The notes: generated from the sequence alone by a model not told the origin. Numbered from the stretch's first letter, positions 33,998 to 42,730 are shown. The stretch: DNA of 64,000 nt from Domibacillus sp. DTU_2020_1001157_1_SI_ALB_TIR_016 (GCF_032341995.1 NZ_CP135438.1:1178001-1242000), one strand, 5' to 3'. Numbers and translations are program-made.

Positions 33998-34816
33998 ATG
34001 CTGGAAATAAAAAATGTTTCAAAAAGCTATCAAAAAAAGGGCTGGTTTGGGGTGAAAAAAGACATTCAAGCAGTTAAGCATGTAAATGTAAAGCTGAAAG
34101 AAGGCATTTGCCTTGCTCTTGTCGGGGAAAGCGGCTCAGGAAAAACGACACTTGGAAAACTGATTCTAGGCATCGAAGAACCAGATGCGGGAGAAATCCT
34201 GTTTAAAGCGCAAAATATACATAAAGCTGATGCAAGCGTAAAAAAGCAGCTGCGTAAAGAATTACAAATTGTATTTCAGGATTGTTATAGTGCAGTGAAC
34301 CCGCGCATGAAAATAAAGGATATTATAGCTGAACCGATGCAAGTTCATTTATCGCTGTCAAAGGAAGCCTTACAGCAGAAGGTTGAAGAATTATTGGTAC
34401 AGGTCGGCCTGCAAAGGGCAGACGCGGCAAAATATCCGCATGAGTTAAGCGGAGGGCAGCTGCAGCGTGTAACCATTGCCCGTGCCATTTCCACTGACCC
34501 GTCATTTATTGTATTGGATGAATCGATTAACAGCCTTGACCTATTGGTACAGGTCAGCATATTAAAGCTTTTAAAAAGCCTTCAAAAAACACAGAACCTT
34601 ACCTATCTTTTTATTACTCATGACTTACATGCTGTAAAATTGTTTGCTGATGAAGTGGCAGTCATGGAACAAGGCGAAATTATAGAATATGTAACGGACA
34701 TAAAAGAATTGTCTCATATGGTGCATCCAACAAGCCGGCGCTTGCTCGACGCTCGTTTATCCATTAAACTTGACGTCTCTATTCAAGATTCACGCCAAAA
34801 GGAGACTGTGTCGTGA
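33998..34816 (+). CDS. cntF: ABC transporter ATP-binding protein (CntF/NikE-like)
   Basis: A 272-residue OppF/NikE-family ATPase: Walker A GESGSGKTT near residue 43, signature LSGGQLQR near 150, Walker B FIVLDESINSLD (Ser-Ile in place of the usual Pro-Thr), and switch His in FITHDLH. It starts two bases after cntD and overlaps cntE by four bases (GTGA), so D, F and E are tightly coupled. Confidence 0.85.
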   Translation: MLEIKNVSKSYQKKGWFGVKKDIQAVKHVNVKLKEGICLALVGESGSGKTTLGKLILGIEEPDAGEILFKAQNIHKADASVKKQLRKELQIVFQDCYSAVNPRMKIKDIIAEPMQVHLSLSKEALQQKVEELLVQVGLQRADAAKYPHELSGGQLQRVTIARAISTDPSFIVLDESINSLDLLVQVSILKLLKSLQKTQNLTYLFITHDLHAVKLFADEVAVMEQGEIIEYVTDIKELSHMVHPTSRRLLDARLSIKLDVSIQDSRQKETVS

Positions 34817-36003
34817 AGTATCGGCCGTTATCAGCACAGATGGCAAAACTCTACGCACTCGCTGCATTTTTCTTTACGGCAAATTCGGTATTAACGATCG
34901 TTTTTCCTTTGCAAGCAGCAGAAAGAGGCTATGAGGAAGCAGAAATTGGGATCATGATGGGATTGTATATGCTTGTCTGTATGTTTTTACGTCCCTGGGC
35001 CGGGCAGATGATCGAAAAACACAGTTTATTTAAAATTATGCAATGGCTTTTGCTCGTTCACGCGGCTGCACTTTTGTTGTATGTATGGATTGGGCCGGAC
35101 AGTTTGTATATTGTGCGTGTGCTGCAAGGAGGAACAACCGCGTTTTTCTCTATGTCCATGCAAATAGGCATTGCTGAATTATTAAAAGATCAGGACCGTG
35201 GGCAGGGAATGTCTCTTTATTCCTTATCTACCGTTCTGCCGGGGCTCTACGGACCAGCACTGGCATTACTTTTATGGACAAGCTTTGATCTTGTTTACTT
35301 ATGGGTATTCATTCTTCTTTTAGCGATTTTTCCTTTATTGTTTTTTATAGGATCTCCGTTGCCTAAAACGAAGAAAAATGGCTCTTCTTTTACATTTCGT
35401 GAAATGGCTGCAGCAATCAAAGAAGCGCGCAGTCATCATGGTTTAATCCTGTCATCCGTTGTGATGCTTATCGGGGCTTGTGTTTTTGGAGCCATCACAA
35501 CCTTTTTGCCGCTATACATGCTGACGACAGGAACAGGAAATCCAGCTCTTTATTTGTTCCTGCAAGCCATTGTGGTAGTGGCAAGCCGTTTCTTTTTCCG
35601 CAAGCATATTCCCTCGGATGGAAAGTGGCATCCAAAATTTATCGCCTTTATACTCATCAGCTCTATAATCGGTACAAGCCTGCTGGCGATCCTTCCGGTG
35701 GCAGGCATATTTGCATATAGTGCTGCTGTTTTTAACGGATTGGCAGCGGCCATGCTGTATCCGGCTTTAACGACTTATATTTCCTTTGCAGTGCCAAAGG
35801 AAACAAAGCATATTTTATTGGGTGTTTTTTTAGCCTCTTATGATTTAGGTTTTTCCCTTGGTGGACTTGTGATGGGGTTCGTTGTACAGATCGCCTCTTA
35901 TTCATTCATGTTTGCTGCTTGCTCCGCGATTGCTTTATGTGCTCTTATGATAATTTGGATTCCATCGGAAAATAAACTAAAATTTGCAATGAAAAACGAA
36001 TAA
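34813..36003 (+). CDS. cntE: Staphylopine-type metallophore exporter, MFS (CntE-like)
   Basis: A 396-residue major facilitator with 12 predicted helices. It resembles S. aureus CntE along its length: FFTANSVL..VFPLQ near residue 17, MFLRPWAGQMIE near 56, VLQGGTTAFFSMSMQIGIAELL near 100, and a late ASRFFFRKHIPSDGKWHPKF. CntE exports the newly made metallophore. The start is a GTG overlapping the cntF stop. An exporter in the same Fur-regulated operon as the importer implies that the cell makes, or recycles, an opine metallophore, yet cntK, cntL and cntM are not in this window. Confidence 0.82.
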   Translation: MKYRPLSAQMAKLYALAAFFFTANSVLTIVFPLQAAERGYEEAEIGIMMGLYMLVCMFLRPWAGQMIEKHSLFKIMQWLLLVHAAALLLYVWIGPDSLYIVRVLQGGTTAFFSMSMQIGIAELLKDQDRGQGMSLYSLSTVLPGLYGPALALLLWTSFDLVYLWVFILLLAIFPLLFFIGSPLPKTKKNGSSFTFREMAAAIKEARSHHGLILSSVVMLIGACVFGAITTFLPLYMLTTGTGNPALYLFLQAIVVVASRFFFRKHIPSDGKWHPKFIAFILISSIIGTSLLAILPVAGIFAYSAAVFNGLAAAMLYPALTTYISFAVPKETKHILLGVFLASYDLGFSLGGLVMGFVVQIASYSFMFAACSAIALCALMIIWIPSENKLKFAMKNE

Positions 36004-36085
36004 GAGAGCTTGTCCCAGTAAAATGTGTCTGGTAGAGATGGACATCCAGCCCTTCCATAAAAACATTATGTTATTTAGATAATAA

Positions 36086-36130
36086 AGAGCGATAGAAAAA
36101 TTATTCGAATAATAATTTTTCTATCGCTCT
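36086..36130 (+). terminator. Perfect 20-bp hairpin after the cnt-type operon
   Basis: Twenty bases (36086-36105, beginning AGAGCGATAG) pair perfectly with 36111-36130 across a five-base loop. The stem contains an A5/T5 run but no T-run follows it on the plus strand. Confidence 0.65.
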
Positions 36131-36175
36131 ATCGGTTTGAATGTTCCGATAATTACAACATTTTTTAATAATGTA

Positions 36176-36216
36176 AATAGTATTGTAATATATCTCAAAT
36201 TAATTATAATACTATT
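36176..36216. promoter_or_regulatory. sstT promoter embedded in a 14-bp inverted repeat
   Basis: AATAGTATTGTAAT (36176-36189) and ATTATAATACTATT (36203-36216) are inverted repeats with 13 of 14 matches. A promoter fits inside them: TTGTAA (36183-36188), 16-bp spacer, TATAAT (36205-36210). A repressor bound here would cover both elements. Confidence 0.55.
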
Positions 36217-36315
36217 TATGAGAAAGACAGTTGTCCTTTTGAGGTGGAATAATGAAAGAGCAGCTCGCTAGGAGTAATCTTATACATTTATCTTAAGATA
36301 ATAGGAGGAACATCT

Positions 36316-37554
36316 ATGAGAAGTGCACTGCAGAAGTGGAATCAGGTGAGCCTGGTTAAACAAATCCTGGTCGGTTTGATTATTGGTATTATCCTGGCTG
36401 TCACAATTCCAGAAGCAGCAAAACCAGTGGCTATTTTAGGCTCTTTATTTGTCGGCGCTTTAAAAGCCATCGCGCCTGTATTGGTGCTCGTCCTGGTTAT
36501 GTCGGCCATTGCGCAGCATAAAAGCGGCCACCAGACGAATATGAAATCGATTATCGTGCTGTATCTTTTAGGAACGTTTTTAGCAGGTTTAATCGCTGTT
36601 ATTGTAAGCTTTATTTTTCCTGTCGGCTTATCGCTTGCAGAGGGTGCTGAGGATGTCACACCGCCCAGCGGCGTAACCGAAGTGTTGAAAACATTACTGC
36701 TCAATGTTGTCGATAATCCGGTAAATGCTATTGCAAATGCGAACTATATCGGAATTTTATCGTGGGCCATTGTTCTTGGTTTGGCGTTAAGAAATGCCGC
36801 TGACACTACAAAAACGCTCATTTCGAATTTCTCAGATGCCGTATCAAAAATGGTTGCGTGGGTAATTAAGTTTGCTCCGCTGGGAATCATGGGTCTGGTT
36901 ATTGAATCCATTACAACAAATGGTCTTGAGTCGCTGCTCAGCTACGGGAAACTGCTTGCTGTGTTGATTGGCTGTATGGTTTTCGTAGCGCTGGTTGTAA
37001 ATCCAATCATTGTATATACAGTGATCCGCCAAAACCCTTATCCACTTGTATTTAAATGCTTAAAGGAAAGCGGCATTACTGCATTCTTTACACGCAGCTC
37101 CGCTTCTAATATTCCAGTTAATATGAGACTATGTGAAGATTTAGGCCTGGATAAAGACAGTTATTCCGTATCCATTCCGTTAGGGGCAACGATCAATATG
37201 GCAGGCGCTGCGGTAACAATTTCTGTATTGACACTTGCGGCGGTTCATACGTTGGGAATCCAAGTGGACCTTCCTACAGCAATCCTCCTTAGCATCGTTT
37301 CAGCTATATGTGCTTGTGGTGCTTCAGGGGTTGCCGGTGGATCCTTATTACTGATTCCGCTGGCATGCAGCTTGTTTGGAATTCCGGCTGATATTGCGAT
37401 GCAAGTCGTTGGGGTAGGTTTTATCATCGGGGTCCTGCAAGACTCATTTGAAACGTCACTGAACTCGTCTACAGACGTTCTTTTCACAGCAGCAGCTGAA
37501 TACAAAGAGTGGCGTAAAAAAGGCAAAAAAATAGTGATCCGTAAAGCAGGATAA
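36316..37554 (+). CDS. sstT: Serine/threonine:Na+ symporter SstT
   Basis: A 412-residue DAACS-family (glutamate-transporter fold) symporter with about eight to nine helices plus two hairpins. The sequence is SstT-like from the N-terminus ([21 protein letters not shown]) through the HP1 serine-rich [14 protein letters not shown] near residue 258 and HP2 [18 protein letters not shown] near 335. It imports serine and threonine with sodium. TAGGAGGA precedes the ATG. It is preceded by a symmetric promoter and followed by a strong terminator. Confidence 0.92.
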   Translation: MRSALQKWNQVSLVKQILVGLIIGIILAVTIPEAAKPVAILGSLFVGALKAIAPVLVLVLVMSAIAQHKSGHQTNMKSIIVLYLLGTFLAGLIAVIVSFIFPVGLSLAEGAEDVTPPSGVTEVLKTLLLNVVDNPVNAIANANYIGILSWAIVLGLALRNAADTTKTLISNFSDAVSKMVAWVIKFAPLGIMGLVIESITTNGLESLLSYGKLLAVLIGCMVFVALVVNPIIVYTVIRQNPYPLVFKCLKESGITAFFTRSSASNIPVNMRLCEDLGLDKDSYSVSIPLGATINMAGAAVTISVLTLAAVHTLGIQVDLPTAILLSIVSAICACGASGVAGGSLLLIPLACSLFGIPADIAMQVVGVGFIIGVLQDSFETSLNSSTDVLFTAAAEYKEWRKKGKKIVIRKAG

Positions 37555-37581
37555 GGAAAATTCCATAGTCTGCGATTGAAC

Positions 37582-37624
37582 GACCTCTTCAACTGTTAGT
37601 TTGACAGTTGGAGAGGTCTTTTTT
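37582..37624 (+). terminator. Intrinsic terminator after sstT
   Basis: GACCTCTTCAACTGT pairs with ACAGTTGGAGAGGTC (one mismatch) and is followed by TTTTTT. Confidence 0.85.
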
Positions 37625-37870
37625 ATAGAAAAAAGGATGGTCAGGAAATAGTTTTTTAACAACAACCCTGACACGCAGATTAAGCCAACTTATGAAGAGG
37701 AAAGGCTTTGAATACGCCAAATATAGACGTTAGACGGCTCTACTGAAAGCATTTTTATCATCTGGGTGGTCTGCTATATCAGTTAACTGGATCAAATAAA
37801 GAACTATTTTCTTTACAAGGAGCTGTCATATGTCTGAAGAAGTAAGGTGATCATTCTGTATTAAAGGCAT

Positions 37871-37975
37871 AAAAAAGGCTGCGGGATGATTCCGCAGCAA
37901 AAGGGTGGGTTAGTGATATTACACTTAAAGACCATGTCTTAAATCATTTACCCGCTGTTGTAGAAGTGTAAACTA
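37871..37975 (-). ncRNA. Candidate small RNA, copy 1
   Basis: On the minus strand, GCTGCGG/CCGCAGC followed by CTTTTTT is a clean terminator (37871-37898). Upstream in transcript order are CAACAGCGGGTAAA, a small hairpin (AAGAC/GTCTT), the C-rich AACCCACCC and CTTTTGC. The CAACAG..GGGTAAA box and the CTTTTGC-terminator junction recur in copy 2. The 5' end is uncertain and no promoter is clear. Confidence 0.4.
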
Positions 37976-37983
37976 ATATCAGT

Positions 37984-38008
37984 AAAAAAACGGCCTGTGC
38001 AGCCGTCT
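37984..38008 (-). terminator. Minus-strand intrinsic terminator
   Basis: ACGGC pairs with GCCGT across seven bases and is followed by TTTTTT on the minus strand. It must end a transcript that starts between here and 38130; no gene is visible for it. Confidence 0.6.
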
Positions 38009-38129
38009 AATTAGGTATAAGCTGAATGAGGATTAAAAACGGAAAAGTCTTATGTATTTTATGCAGCTGCGGTAGAACCGTGAAAAAACAGCTGTCTGGA
38101 ACGACAGATACTTTTCGAATAAGAAAACC

Positions 38130-38246
38130 AAAAAAGGCCGCGGAAAATCCGCGGCAAAAGCAATTAGTATGTAGAAATCAGGAAGTGGTAGGTTACCACA
38201 GTTAACGCTTTACCCACTCTGTTGAAAAGATAACCCGCTAAAAAGA
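38130..38246 (-). ncRNA. Candidate small RNA, copy 2 (best supported)
   Basis: The minus strand has a promoter candidate TTGATT (38277-38282), 18-bp spacer, TATAAA (38253-38258), giving a transcript of about 117 nt that ends at the terminator GCCGCGG/CCGCGGC plus CTTTTTT (38130-38155). The body holds CAACAGAGTGGGTAAA, a hairpin GTGGT/ACCAC, and CCACTTCCTGATTTC, a C-rich stretch able to pair with Shine-Dalgarno sequences. GTAAC-x4-CAC-x-TCCTGA-x-TTC is shared with copy 3 at 40929-41009. Confidence 0.5.
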
Positions 38247-38440
38247 AAAAATTTTATATTGTAGCCCCAGAACCATAATCAAAATCAGCCTGATTTGAAC
38301 AAACCAAGGTATTAAACGACTGTGGTACATCATAAGTGTGCATTCCACCGGCTGGACACTCGCAAAACAGATGCCTGCGAAAAAATCAGAGGGATACCGG
38401 AACTTTCTGTTTCTGCCATACTGAAGCTTTAAAAAGACAC

Positions 38441-38686
38441 TTATTCAGCAGCTTCGTTCACCTCATTATTTAACTTCTCATATATTGCTAACGAGCAAGA
38501 ATCAATATCATGGTATTTTTCGATTTCCCCGCTGCTTATGTGTTTAACGATAAATGTTTTGAAATGATTACAATACGTTAGAGACAGGCCGTTAAAGTTA
38601 TGGGTGATGTCACATTCTCGATATTGTAATAAGTTTTTCAGTAATGCTTTCAGTTTGTTAATCTCCTGGATTTTCTCTACACTCAT
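38441..38686 (-). CDS. Small uncharacterised protein
   Basis: 81 residues, soluble: a helical N-terminus (MSVEKIQEINKLKALLKNLLQ) followed by a beta-rich core ending in IYEKLN. It resembles short Bacillus proteins of unknown role in general appearance but is not assigned to a family. The ATG at 38686 is preferred over the frame opening at 38734 because AGAGGAA lies upstream of it. It is on the same strand as the candidate sRNAs. Confidence 0.55.
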   Translation of the reverse strand: MSVEKIQEINKLKALLKNLLQYRECDITHNFNGLSLTYCNHFKTFIVKHISSGEIEKYHDIDSCSLAIYEKLNNEVNEAAE

Positions 38687-39095
38687 TTTACAATTCCTCT
38701 TGATATAGGTGTATTTTTCATTATTATAGCACACGTACGTTCGTAATAATTGACTTTTTTATGTAATATTTTTCATAAAAAGCATAAAATTATTACATGG
38801 AGTTTAAATATAATGGATGAAATGTTTTGAACTTCCAAATGAAGTGAAAACCATTTCATAACTCTTCATTTATGGTTTTTGAAAAAAATAATTGGCTTAT
38901 GATTTAAAAGAGTAGCTTTAAACTTATTAAATAGCTTATAATTATCAGAAAACAGTGGATATTTCCCTCTATAAATAATTATAATAGATAATGATATAGT
39001 TAGAATTAAAATAGAAAAGGTGTGTTTCTAAGTGGCGCCTTGCTTTTTGTAACATCTAGGGTTTTACAAATACAGGGGATAAGGAAGAGGTAAAC
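38687..39095. other. Promoter region of mqo
   Basis: About 410 bp of AT-rich sequence. A hairpin with T-run at 38847-38880 (AAAACCAT/ATGGTTTT) looks like a terminator with no identified gene in front. TATAAT at 38980-38985 is a likely -10 for mqo. A partial Fur-like stretch (GATAATGATA near 38988) is too incomplete to call. Confidence 0.45.
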
Positions 39096-40598
39096 ATGAG
39101 CAACAGAGAAGCTAAAACAGACGTTATCTTAATTGGTGCTGGAGTCATGAGTGCAACTTTGGGAACAATTCTGAAAGAATTAGTACCTGACTGGAATATC
39201 AAAGTATTTGAGAAGCTTTCAAAAGCAGGAGAGGAAAGCTCTAACGAATGGAACAATGCGGGAACGGGGCATGCGGCACTGTGTGAGCTGAACTACACGG
39301 TCGAAAAACCGGACGGCTCTGTAGACATCAGCAAAGCCATTAACATTAATGAACAATTTCAAGTTTCCATGCAGTTTTGGTCTTACCTAGTAAAGAGCAG
39401 GCTGTTACATAATCCAGAGGACTTTATCATGCCATTGCCTCATATGAGCTTAGTGCAGGGGGAAGAAAATGTAACGTTTTTAAAGAAGCGTTTTAAAGCG
39501 CTGTCAAATAACCCGCTGTTCCAGGGGATGGAGTTTTCCGAGGATCCAAAAAAGCTGATGGAATGGATTCCGCTTATTATGCAGAACCGCGCAGCGGATG
39601 AACCGGTAGCGGCCACCAAAATCGACTCTGGAACAGATGTCAACTTTGGCGCTTTAACACGCATGCTGTTTGATCACTTAAAAAGTAAAAACGTCGATGT
39701 ACACTACAATCATAGTGTAAATGATCTTAAACGTACGAGCGACGGCTCATGGGAATTGAAAGTGCGGAATCTCGACAGCGGTACGGTGGAATCTCATACG
39801 GCGAAATTCGTCTTTATTGGAGGCGGGGGAGGAAGCATACATTTACTGCAGAAATCCGGTATTCCGGAAGGGAAACATATTGGCGGATTCCCGGTAAGCG
39901 GAATCTTTATGGTATGCAAAAATCCGGATGTTGTCGCACAGCATCATGCAAAGGTATACGGCAAAGCGAAGGTGGGGGCTCCTCCAATGTCTGTGCCGCA
40001 TCTTGACACACGATTTATCGACAATCAAAAGTCGCTGTTGTTCGGGCCGTTTGCCGGCTTTTCACCGAAGTTTTTAAAAACCGGTTCAATGCTTGATTTG
40101 GTCACTTCCGTAAAACCGGATAATCTCTTAACGATGTTATCAGCAGGCGTAAAAGAGATGGCATTAACGAAATATTTGATCCAGCAGGTTATGCTGTCAA
40201 AAGAAAAACGCATGGAAGAACTGCGCGAGTTTATCCCGAATGCTAAAAGCGAGGATTGGGATTTAGTCGTAGCGGGACAGCGGGTACAGGTGATCAAAGA
40301 TACAGAGGCCGGTGGAAAAGGAACACTGCAATTTGGTACGGAAGTCGTAAGTGCCGCTGATGGCTCGATCGCTGCATTGCTTGGCGCTTCTCCGGGTGCT
40401 TCTACCGCCGTTCATGTCATGCTTGAAGTGCTGACAAAATGCTTCCCAGAACATATGAAAGAGTGGGAGCCGAAAATTAAAGAAATGATTCCTTCTTATG
40501 GCTTGTCACTAATGGAGAATCCAGAGCTGCTGCACGATATTCATACTTCAACAGCGCAGGTGCTTGGTCTAAGCGAAAAAGAAGCGGTCCATAGCTGA
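39096..40598 (+). CDS. mqo: Malate:quinone oxidoreductase
   Basis: A 500-residue FAD-dependent, membrane-associated malate dehydrogenase (quinone), which oxidises malate to oxaloacetate and feeds electrons into the quinone pool. The N-terminal FAD motif [45 protein letters not shown] near residue 40, [20 protein letters not shown] near 245 and QFGTEVV near 410 are Mqo hallmarks. Length is standard. AGGAAGAGG precedes the ATG. It stands alone between the candidate sRNA loci. Confidence 0.95.
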   Translation: MSNREAKTDVILIGAGVMSATLGTILKELVPDWNIKVFEKLSKAGEESSNEWNNAGTGHAALCELNYTVEKPDGSVDISKAININEQFQVSMQFWSYLVKSRLLHNPEDFIMPLPHMSLVQGEENVTFLKKRFKALSNNPLFQGMEFSEDPKKLMEWIPLIMQNRAADEPVAATKIDSGTDVNFGALTRMLFDHLKSKNVDVHYNHSVNDLKRTSDGSWELKVRNLDSGTVESHTAKFVFIGGGGGSIHLLQKSGIPEGKHIGGFPVSGIFMVCKNPDVVAQHHAKVYGKAKVGAPPMSVPHLDTRFIDNQKSLLFGPFAGFSPKFLKTGSMLDLVTSVKPDNLLTMLSAGVKEMALTKYLIQQVMLSKEKRMEELREFIPNAKSEDWDLVVAGQRVQVIKDTEAGGKGTLQFGTEVVSAADGSIAALLGASPGASTAVHVMLEVLTKCFPEHMKEWEPKIKEMIPSYGLSLMENPELLHDIHTSTAQVLGLSEKEAVHS

Positions 40599-40837
40599 TT
40601 CTTCGGGTATAGAAACAAAGGCATTAAAGGGATAATACAAGCTAGATTTTTCATTAAGGGTGTTCTTTGACTACCCTGGCTGCTTATACCAATTAGAGAC
40701 CGGCTAGTCCGTCCAAGCAGCAGGTGCTTGCTTAACAAAGTTGTTCACACGTACACAAAGCTGTACGGGTATGGAGACCCTTCGCTCCACAGCACAACCG
40801 TAAAGTCAGATAAAGCATAATTGAAAATAGAACATCA

Positions 40838-40874
40838 AACCTTTAATCTGCTGTGGATTAAAGGTTCTTTTTTT
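40838..40874 (+). terminator. Intrinsic terminator
   Basis: AACCTTTAATC pairs perfectly with GATTAAAGGTT and is followed by CTTTTTTT. Confidence 0.8.
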
Positions 40875-40928
40875 ATGATTTATAGTTTGAAAAGCAGCTG
40901 TAAGAGATCATCATTCATGTTAATGACA

Positions 40929-41009
40929 CAAAAAAGCCACGGAGCTCAGCGGCAAAAGGGATGATTATGCCGCAGTGAGAAGTCAGGAGGTGATAGTTAC
41001 AGACCTTAC
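40929..41009 (-). ncRNA. Candidate small RNA, copy 3, interrupted by the TnpB element
   Basis: The minus strand shows GTAACTATCACCTCCTGACTTC, then CTTTTGCCGC and a terminator (GCCGC/GTGGC, one wobble) followed by TTTTTT. The C-rich CACCTCCTGACTTC parallels CCACTTCCTGATTTC of copy 2. The similarity stops at the TTAC where the IS element begins, so the 5' part and promoter were separated by the insertion and this copy is probably inactive. Confidence 0.4.
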
Positions 41010-41171
41010 GAGCGGGAAAGCCCACTCCTTCAGGTGTGGGATGATAGCGAGGTCGAACCGGGCATGTCTTCAGACATGTCAAAGGTCCGATTTTTTTCTT
41101 TTAGTTTATTTCTCTTGTACTTAGAACGTTTGTTATTATGGATATAACCTATTTTTGGAAAGGAGGACAAC

Positions 41172-42251
41172 ATGGAGACTATTTCTTTAAAGCTGGAACT
41201 AATGAAGCCAACCCATGCAAAAGAACAGATATACTGCAAAATGACCGAATTAAACACCGGATTTTCCAATTGGCTTCTTCAGTATGATGAACTTTCAAAA
41301 GCCACTTCGAAGGTCTACAAACTTTTTTCTGCGAACAAATTACCTTCGGCCATTGTCAACCAAACCATCAGGGAAGTGAAGTCACAAAAGAAAAATCAAA
41401 AAGCAAAAGCCTTTCGCCGCTTTTGGTGTACCTTTAACAACCAAAATTTAAAAGTTGAAAAAGAAAAAGGCTTATACAAACTCTCTTTTCCTACATTAGA
41501 GAAACGGGTTGGTGTTCCAGTTGTGGCAGAGCTCTACCAGCAGCATTGGCTTGATAAAATACTGTCCGGCGAAGCAAAATTAGGTGCCGGCGAGCTTTAT
41601 GAGAAAAAAGGGAAATGGTATATGTCTGTAGCGGTTTCCTTTGAACCGAAGGTTGTTTCCTCTTCTTCTAAAGTGATGGGTGTAGACGTGGGGCTGAATT
41701 ATTTAGCTGTTGCTTCAATAGGGACAAATTCATTGTTTTTTAAAGGAAACGAGGCTGCTTTTATTCGAAGAACTTTTTCTTCAAGGAGAAAAACCTTAGG
41801 AAGAAATAAGCTTCTTTCTGTTATTAAAGCCTCTAAAGATAAAGAATCCCAATGGATGAAAAATCTAAACCATAAAATAAGCCGGCAAATCGTGAATTTT
41901 GCTGCAGAGAACGGTGTTCACTGCATTCGAATGGAAGATTTGACAGGCATTCGCCGTAAAGCCAAATCAAAAAAAGACGCAGGCAGAAATCTGCACTCCT
42001 GGGCACATTATCAGCTTCAGCAGTTTATTGAATATAAAGCCAAAATGGCAGGGATTCAAGTTGAATATGTGAATCCACATCATACCTCTCAAACATGTAA
42101 ATGTGGCCATGTAGACAAAAAGAATCGAAAAAGACACACGTTTGCGTGTGTCAAATGTCAGTATAAACTTCATGCTGATGCGAATGCGGCCATTAATATT
42201 TCGAAAGCCATCAGCGGCTCTTCAAAAAAGAAAAACAAGCAAGCAGCTTAA
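41172..42251 (+). CDS. tnpB: TnpB RNA-guided endonuclease
   Basis: A 359-residue TnpB, ancestor type of Cas12 nucleases. The RuvC residues appear intact: Asp172 in GVDVGLN, Glu255 in RMEDLTG and Asp336 in HADANAA. The zinc-finger segment has a CVKC pair, but the first pair reads TCKCG, with one residue instead of two between the cysteines. The usual N-terminal wedge/REC part is present (about 1-165). AAGGAGG precedes the ATG. It would use the omega-RNA made from its 3' end and the right end of the element. Confidence 0.9.
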   Translation: METISLKLELMKPTHAKEQIYCKMTELNTGFSNWLLQYDELSKATSKVYKLFSANKLPSAIVNQTIREVKSQKKNQKAKAFRRFWCTFNNQNLKVEKEKGLYKLSFPTLEKRVGVPVVAELYQQHWLDKILSGEAKLGAGELYEKKGKWYMSVAVSFEPKVVSSSSKVMGVDVGLNYLAVASIGTNSLFFKGNEAAFIRRTFSSRRKTLGRNKLLSVIKASKDKESQWMKNLNHKISRQIVNFAAENGVHCIRMEDLTGIRRKAKSKKDAGRNLHSWAHYQLQQFIEYKAKMAGIQVEYVNPHHTSQTCKCGHVDKKNRKRHTFACVKCQYKLHADANAAINISKAISGSSKKKNKQAA

Positions 42252-42457
42252 CCTAGTTCTGTGGTAACAGCAGGACCGCCTGTAAGGTACGTCTATGTCC
42301 GAAGGCATAGACAACGAAGCAGGATGGGCTGATGACACCGCCCCTAACTGAAGGCGAGTTTTAAGCAGAAATGAACTGGGAACGCGATCGCACTTCAGAA
42401 TCTCACCCGTCTCACCGCAAGGTGAAGGGCTTGCGGCTTTAGCCGTGGGAGTGTCAA
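42252..42457 (+). ncRNA. Probable omega-RNA scaffold of TnpB
   Basis: The 206 bp between the tnpB stop and the right end hold conserved-looking hairpins (GTCTATG/CATAGAC at 42291-42312; CGGC/GCCG at 42434-42445), as in omega-RNA scaffolds. The transcript would run past TCAA, so the first flanking bases (42458-42477) would be its guide. Confidence 0.65.
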
Positions 42458-42730
42458 GACATATTGATGTTCTTCAGAATAAGCACCAAGAAAAAATGAT
42501 TATGATTGCAAACGAGATATATGAAGGTAAAGGCCTTACTAAGGAATGTGGGAAGCGCAAAGTTTCCGCAAAGTATCAAAGCTAAAATTTGTTCGTGAAA
42601 TAAACGTTTTTAAAAACGCAGAGAGTAACAGGGATTTTCGACTTCAGTGACCAACGGGAAGCTGTCCGTTAAAACTTCGTCCTCAAAAATGCCATCTTAT
42701 GTGACTGGCTGTTTAAGAAAATGGCCAGCA
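42458..42730. other. Intergenic region after the IS element
   Basis: 273 bp; nothing recognisable beyond the predicted TnpB guide at its left edge. Confidence 0.4.

Larger units (their letters stand above)
37625..38440. other. Gene-poor region with several minus-strand terminators (candidate sRNA cluster)
   Basis: About 815 bp with no protein-coding frame that can be supported. The minus strand carries intrinsic terminators at 37871-37898, 37984-38008 and 38130-38155, plus a weaker hairpin with a T-run near 38085-38108. Each requires its own upstream transcript; apart from the small gene at 38441-38686 none encodes a protein. Confidence 0.6.
40599..41009. other. Structured non-coding region between mqo and the IS element
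   Basis: About 410 bp with no supported ORF. 40680-40874 contains several consecutive hairpins (AAGCA/TGCTT, GTAC/GTAC, TGGAG/CTCCA) and ends in a strong plus-strand terminator AACCTTTAATC/GATTAAAGGTT plus TTTTTTT (40838-40874). It may be a long mqo 3' UTR or an independent ncRNA. Sequence 40929-41009 is candidate sRNA copy 3 on the other strand. Confidence 0.45.
41010..42457 (+). mobile_element. IS200/IS605-family TnpB-only element (IS1341 type)
   Basis: 1448 bp. The left flank ends in TTAC (41006-41009) and the right end is TCAA (42454-42457), the cleavage tetranucleotides known for IS608. A left-end imperfect hairpin (CCCACTCCT/AGGTGTGGG, 41021-41040) and a right-end hairpin (CGGC-TTTA-GCCG, 42434-42445) lie close to the ends as in IS605-type elements. 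It has no terminal inverted repeats or target duplication, as expected. No tnpA (Y1 transposase) is inside, so movement would need a transposase in trans. Confidence 0.8.

Noticed and set aside
38985..39003. Fur-box-like GATAATGATA before mqo
   Set aside because: Only the first half matches; overall similarity is too low in such AT-rich DNA.
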